A stretch of 8,454 bases of DNA from an uncultured Oscillochloris sp. (GTDB lineage: Bacteria; Chloroflexota; Chloroflexia; Chloroflexales; Chloroflexaceae). Location of the stretch: the NCBI GenBank assembly GCA_903877945.1, contig CAIRFY010000330.1, positions 1 to 8,454 of the forward strand, written 5' to 3'. The position numbers and the translations under genes were made by a program. Each line of letters starts with the position of its first letter. Position 1 is the first letter of the stretch. The notes under the pieces are model-generated. The model had not been told where the DNA came from. It saw only the letters and a program-made list of their open reading frames with translations, and did no database searches. Shown one piece after another: positions 5,513-8,454 of the stretch.

Positions 5513-6592
5513 TTAATCCTCAGGCTCCCAACCGTGCTGGCTGGCGAGGTCGCGCAGTCCGCGAGCCAAGTTCTCCAGTTGCTTGAGCAGCAGGCGCAGC
5601 TTAAAGGGCGCCCCCTCGTCCGACTGCACCCACTTCACCAGGTCGCCCTCGGCGTAGGCCCGCGAGATACGGTCGGTCTCATCGACCATCTGGTCGAGCG
5701 AGCGGATACGGAAGACACGCGCCTTGTTCTTGGGCTGATTCTCAATCGTCTCGTCGTCAACCCGCAGGAAGCCATCGTCCCCGGCGGCATTCACGCCCTC
5801 ATCCTCATCGTCCCACAGGCCAGCGTCACTGTCCCCCTGATCCACCGCCGACACGCTCGTCTTGCCCATCGGGCCGCCGCCAAGGCTCAGTTCGGGGCCG
5901 GAAGGCTTTGTGCGCAACTGCTCGCCCTGCTCAAGAGCTTGCAGCGCCGTCTCCAGGGTCAGGTTCGGGTTGGCGGCGAAGTAGGCCACCAGTTTGCTCA
6001 GTTCAGCGGCTGAGATACCTTCGTCTACGGCAAATTTCGCCAGTTCGCGCTGTGTCTTCGGGCTGGGCACGCGGCGCAGGTGCTGAGCTTGGGTGACGTT
6101 CAGTTCACCACGGCGGATCATCTGCTGGACATCATCGGGCAGTTCAAGCAGGCCCATATAGCGCCGCACCGTGCGCCCGCTCAGGCCGACCGCATCGCCC
6201 ACCGCCTCGTCCAGATCACTCTCGGGCAACTTACCGCGCTCCTCAATCATCCGAGCGCGCAGCCGGGCGTAGGCGCGGGCCTGTTCGACATCATTCAGAT
6301 CCTGACGCTGCACGTTCTCGATCAGCTGGCGCAGCAGCAGGTCAGGGTCGTCGGTATCAAGCACAATACAGGGCACGCGCTCCAGGCCAAGCTGAACCGC
6401 CGCCACCCGCCGCCGCCCGCCGTAGACCACCCGGTAGCGCCCGCTGCCCGAGTCTACCACGCCGAGGGGCTGGAGCAGCCCGCGCTCAGCAATCGTCGCC
6501 GCAAGGCCGGCAACATCCCCCGGATCCTCGCGCACACCGTCCGGGTCAGCCTCAAGCTGGGCTGGATCGAGATAGAGCAGCCGCATAGACAT
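5513..6592 (-). CDS. parB: ParB-family partition / nucleoid-associated protein
   Basis: A 359-residue ParB/Spo0J-family protein. The N-terminal ParB/Srx-type CTP-binding domain (about 1-110) has VYGGRRRVAA (56-65) at the GERR-type motif and ENVQRQDLN (92-100) at the downstream motif. A helix-turn-helix DNA-binding region follows (about 124-175: DEAVGDAVGLSGRTVRRYMG). The remainder is atypical: an acidic, Gly/Asp-rich, probably disordered segment (about 225-285, including DDEDEG) and a helical C-terminal segment (295-355). Total length exceeds the usual 280-300 residues. The start ATG has GAGGAG (6603-6608) 9 nt upstream; M3 is a weaker alternative. No parA is adjacent, so this could be an orphan ParB rather than the main chromosome-partition protein. 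A 14-bp palindrome lies just upstream. Confidence 0.92.
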   Translation of the reverse strand: MSMRLLYLDPAQLEADPDGVREDPGDVAGLAATIAERGLLQPLGVVDSGSGRYRVVYGGRRRVAAVQLGLERVPCIVLDTDDPDLLLRQLIENVQRQDLNDVEQARAYARLRARMIEERGKLPESDLDEAVGDAVGLSGRTVRRYMGLLELPDDVQQMIRRGELNVTQAQHLRRVPSPKTQRELAKFAVDEGISAAELSKLVAYFAANPNLTLETALQALEQGEQLRTKPSGPELSLGGGPMGKTSVSAVDQGDSDAGLWDDEDEGVNAAGDDGFLRVDDETIENQPKNKARVFRIRSLDQMVDETDRISRAYAEGDLVKWVQSDEGAPFKLRLLLKQLENLARGLRDLASQHGWEPED

Positions 6593-6619
6593 AGCAGGGA
6601 ACTCCTCAAATGAACATAT

Positions 6620-6633
6620 TTGTTTGCAAACAA
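6620..6633. promoter_or_regulatory. 14-bp palindrome upstream of parB
   Basis: TTGTTTGCAAACAA is a perfect 14-bp palindrome lying 27 bp upstream of the parB ATG, within an A/T-richer stretch. It is a good candidate operator for autoregulation. Its half-sites TGTTT and AAACA match the outer arms of the parS consensus (TGTTTCACGTGAAACA), but the centre is only GC, so it is not a standard parS. No clear -10/-35 pair was found beside it. Confidence 0.55.
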
Positions 6634-6640
6634 TACCGCA

Positions 6641-6724
6641 GAAGTAACGCTGTGAGGCATCCTGTCATTCTGAGCGAAGAATCCCGACCGGGACGATTCG
6701 CTTCGCTCAGCGTGACAGCATTAT
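6641..6724. repeat. Small hairpin element, left copy (GTAACGC / CTGTCATTCTGAGCGAAG family)
   Basis: A roughly 84-bp element begins GAAGTAACGCTGTGAGGCATCC. It then contains CTGTCATTCTGAGCGAAG (6662-6679) facing CTTCGCTCAGCGTGACAG (6701-6718), around a central CCCGACCGGG. It is homologous, in inverted orientation, to the element at 8231-8328, with a short internal deletion of one GCGAA-type unit. It ends GACAGCATTA where the other copy reads GACAGCGTTAC. It lies in the spacer between parB and the glycosidase-like gene. Confidence 0.8.
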
Positions 6725-6820
6725 AGCAATCCTAAATTGGTTATGAAAAGGAGTCGAGCCTTTAGGCGGCCTTATCCGGCTAAAGCCTTGACTCCACACA
6801 ACAACCCCAAGAGGATTGCT
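6725..6820. repeat. Second nested inverted repeat, AGCAATCCT termini
   Basis: Immediately after the previous element, AGCAATCCT (6725-6733) and AGGATTGCT (6812-6820) form a 9-bp terminal inverted repeat. They enclose an imperfect inner hairpin in which GGAGTC...TTTAG (about 6750-6765) faces CTAAAGCCTTGACTCC (about 6780-6795). The unit of about 96 bp resembles a separate small palindromic or MITE-like repeat. No second copy is present in the window. Beyond it, 6821-6912 holds nothing recognisable except a 5-bp hairpin CGCAT/ATGCG (6896-6909) next to the stop of the following gene. Confidence 0.55.
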
Positions 6821-6912
6821 TTATTTATGCTCTATTGCGTTTGCAGAGTATAGCAGAGATTAGCGGCGAGGGCACTTCCACATCCATCGCCGGAGCGCAT
6901 CACAATGCGATC

Positions 6913-8217
6913 CTACGATGGGCCACCGGCTGCGCGGTTCGTGGCCGTCAGGTAAAAGAAGTCACGATTCCACGGATGCTGGTAGCGCTGCCGCTGGCCC
7001 TTCATCGCATCGAGCAGCGGCGACTCCACCAGCCCGGACGGCGACGTCTGGAATGTGTCGAAGCGCACATAGATGGAATTGATATCGAGCTGGATCGCAT
7101 TTTCGACGTGGATCATGGCGAAGGCGGACGCGAGCCGTGGCAGGATCAGGGAGTCACCAGCCACATAGTAGAGCACCGAACCATCGGCGCTGATGCCGAC
7201 CCCAGATCGCAGGACGGCAGTCACCCCTTTCAGGATAATCCCCCAGTCTTGTGAGGTCTGATTCGCCGTATGCGGGTTGATCGTCCCGTGATCGATCAGC
7301 AGCGGGCCATTCTGGCGCCACGCCACCATGCCGGGGGAGTCTGTAATGTCCGTACCCCAGGCTCCGATCTGAATTCGCCCGTCCTGATAGAGCGCGATGG
7401 TACCGAATCCTTTGATCGGCGGCACTATCGTCACCCCATCGATCATCGCCCCAAAATGCCCGTGGCGGGCCTTAAAGCCGCCATTGAAAGCAGCCAGCAT
7501 CTGGTCACTTTGGAGATCGGTCGCTGGAATGACCCCTTTGCGCACAATTTTCGCCTTCGAGACCGGCTCTTCCGTGCCGAGTACAAAGTGCAGTTGTGTT
7601 GCTCGAAGGTTTATCGCGACAACGGCGGCATAGACATAGGGGCGATCAGGGTCGGGCTGCACGAAGGTGCGGTAGGCAACCACCTTCCCGGAGGGATCCG
7701 TCAGGTAGGCCGACCACTGCCCGGCACCATCCATCGTCCCCACATCCGTCAACGGGTCTGGCTGCCACACGGTCGGGGTAGGCGGCGGAGCCGTCGGCGA
7801 TGGCTGTACAGTCGCCAGCGGATGCATCTGGGCAGGCTGAGGCGTCCCTTTCGGCGTGGGGGTAGCGGGGACAGGTGTGGCGCTGGCCACAGGGCGAGGA
7901 GCCGCAGGAGCGTCAGCGGCCCACGGCGCAGCCGCGTGTACCATGCCAAGCTGGTACGCCTCGTGCTGGGCCATATCCTTAATGCCGAAGATGGTATTCT
8001 CAAGCCACGCCGCCGCCTCATCACCGGCGATGGTACGAATCAGGTCGATGCCCTGGGCCGCCAGTTCTGGGCGAAGTTCAAGGCCAACCACACCCGTGAT
8101 CACCAGCACGACAACGACAACGCTTGTGATAAGACACCCGCCGCGCCGCTGATGACGTGCGGGCGCAACACGCACAGATGATCGACGCAACCAGCTCCAT
8201 TTGATCATACGAGTCAC
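6913..8217 (-). CDS. Membrane-anchored phosphodiester glycosidase (NAGPA)-like protein
   Basis: This 434-residue protein has a basic N-terminus (1-27), one hydrophobic segment (about 29-47, CLITSVVVVVLVITGVVGL), an Ala/Pro/Thr-rich linker (about 95-155) and a C-terminal domain (about 165-430). The domain resembles the phosphodiester glycosidase / NAGPA (DUF2233-type) family: AAFNGGFKARHGHFGAMIDG (242-261), WRQNGPLLIDHG (300-311), DGSVLYYVAGD (345-355) and LDINS...F (377-386). It is probably tethered in the cytoplasmic membrane with the domain outside. Family members remove sugar-phosphodiester caps or act on polysaccharides; the substrate here is unknown. The start is uncertain: GTG at 8217 or ATG at 8208, neither with a clear ribosome binding site. 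Upstream, the reading frame runs into the hairpin element at 8231-8328. Confidence 0.87.
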   Translation of the reverse strand: MTRMIKWSWLRRSSVRVAPARHQRRGGCLITSVVVVVLVITGVVGLELRPELAAQGIDLIRTIAGDEAAAWLENTIFGIKDMAQHEAYQLGMVHAAAPWAADAPAAPRPVASATPVPATPTPKGTPQPAQMHPLATVQPSPTAPPPTPTVWQPDPLTDVGTMDGAGQWSAYLTDPSGKVVAYRTFVQPDPDRPYVYAAVVAINLRATQLHFVLGTEEPVSKAKIVRKGVIPATDLQSDQMLAAFNGGFKARHGHFGAMIDGVTIVPPIKGFGTIALYQDGRIQIGAWGTDITDSPGMVAWRQNGPLLIDHGTINPHTANQTSQDWGIILKGVTAVLRSGVGISADGSVLYYVAGDSLILPRLASAFAMIHVENAIQLDINSIYVRFDTFQTSPSGLVESPLLDAMKGQRQRYQHPWNRDFFYLTATNRAAGGPS

Positions 8218-8230
8218 ATTTCGCAGTAGA

Positions 8231-8328
8231 GCAAAAGTAACGCTGTCACCCTGAGCGAAGCGAAGGGTCCCGACCGGGATTCTTCGCTTCGCTCAGAATG
8301 ACAGGACGCTTCACCGCGTTACTTTTGT
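8231..8328. repeat. Small hairpin element, right copy (inverted)
   Basis: CAAAAGTAACGC (8232-8243) and GCGTTACTTTTG (8316-8327) are perfect 12-bp termini. Inside, CTGTCACCCTGAGCGAAG (8243-8260) begins a 23-bp arm (to 8265) that faces 8282-8304 with only two mismatches, around CCCGACCGGG. Reading its minus strand gives the same order of motifs as 6641-6724, so the two copies are in inverted orientation. They enclose the glycosidase-like gene. This copy is more complete. If the promoter at 8370-8397 is used, it would be transcribed as a very stable hairpin in that gene's leader. Confidence 0.85.
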
Positions 8329-8369
8329 GGTATTGCCACATTTCAGATAAGGCTCACAAATAGACCATT

Positions 8370-8397
8370 ATTATAGCCGATGGCGTCATGCTGTCGG
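8370..8397 (-). promoter_or_regulatory. Candidate promoter for the glycosidase-like gene
   Basis: On the minus strand, TATAAT (8370-8375) is a perfect -10 box, with CCGACA (8392-8397; 4/6 to TTGACA) 16 bp upstream. A start near 8363 would give a leader of about 150 nt containing the whole hairpin element at 8231-8328. This is pattern matching only. Confidence 0.45.
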
Positions 8398-8440
8398 TTA
8401 TCGGTGATGTTCACGTCAGGGCTGTTGCAAAGTCACCCTC

Positions 8441-8454
8441 CGGCCCTCACCCCC
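8441..8454. repeat. Partial CGGCCCTCACCCC repeat at window edge
   Basis: The last bases repeat the 13-nt left arm of the hairpin at 1365-1390 exactly (8441-8453). The window ends before a right arm could appear, so it may be a second copy of that dispersed palindrome. Confidence 0.4.

Noticed and set aside
6896..6909. Terminator for the glycosidase-like gene (CGCAT/ATGCG hairpin)
   Set aside because: A 5-bp stem with no T-run is too weak to call a terminator.
7270..8181. Long open frame (303 codons) antisense to the glycosidase-like gene
   Set aside because: Its translation is Arg/His-rich low-complexity sequence, typical of a shadow frame, while the minus strand has a coherent domain protein.

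Overview
The window is about 8.45 kb of high-GC bacterial chromosome with seven intact protein-coding genes and unusually repeat-rich spacers. The Ala/Pro-rich proteins, the mix of housekeeping genes and the many small hairpin repeats between genes suggest a member of the Chloroflexota, possibly Chloroflexales. That is an inference from style and family resemblance only; no rRNA or other phylogenetic marker is present.

Layout. An eight-base tandem repeat (1-76) leads into odhB/sucB, the E2 subunit of 2-oxoglutarate dehydrogenase (98-1315, +). It converges on an NAD-type malic enzyme gene (1430-3151, -). That gene is bracketed by two inverted, MITE-like blocks (about 1319-1433 and 3422-3546) with nearly identical ends but different hairpin cores. 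Next is a tandem-domain universal stress protein (3560-4504, -). A divergent promoter region follows, with a near-consensus sigma-70 promoter and a CsoR/CstR-type operator driving thioredoxin (4818-5144, +) and a small CsoR/CstR-family repressor (5174-5452, +). The repressor converges on a ParB-family gene (5513-6592, -), which has a 14-bp palindrome just upstream of its start. The last gene, a membrane-anchored NAGPA-type phosphodiester glycosidase-like protein (6913-8217, -), is also bracketed by two inverted copies of another small hairpin element (about 6641-6724 and 8231-8328).

How the genes work together. E2 and malic enzyme both serve TCA-cycle and anaplerotic carbon flow (2-oxoglutarate to succinyl-CoA, malate to pyruvate). 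The thioredoxin and CstR-like pair looks like one self-regulated redox unit: the repressor keeps the two Cys positions of the family but has Tyr where copper-sensing CsoR has His, which points to thiol or persulfide sensing rather than Cu(I). The universal stress protein lies divergently from this unit. ParB and the glycosidase-like gene have no obvious functional link to their neighbours.

The most notable features are the two single-gene segments each enclosed by inverted small repeats, the swapped cores in the malic-enzyme pair, and the thioredoxin/CstR-like regulatory circuit.
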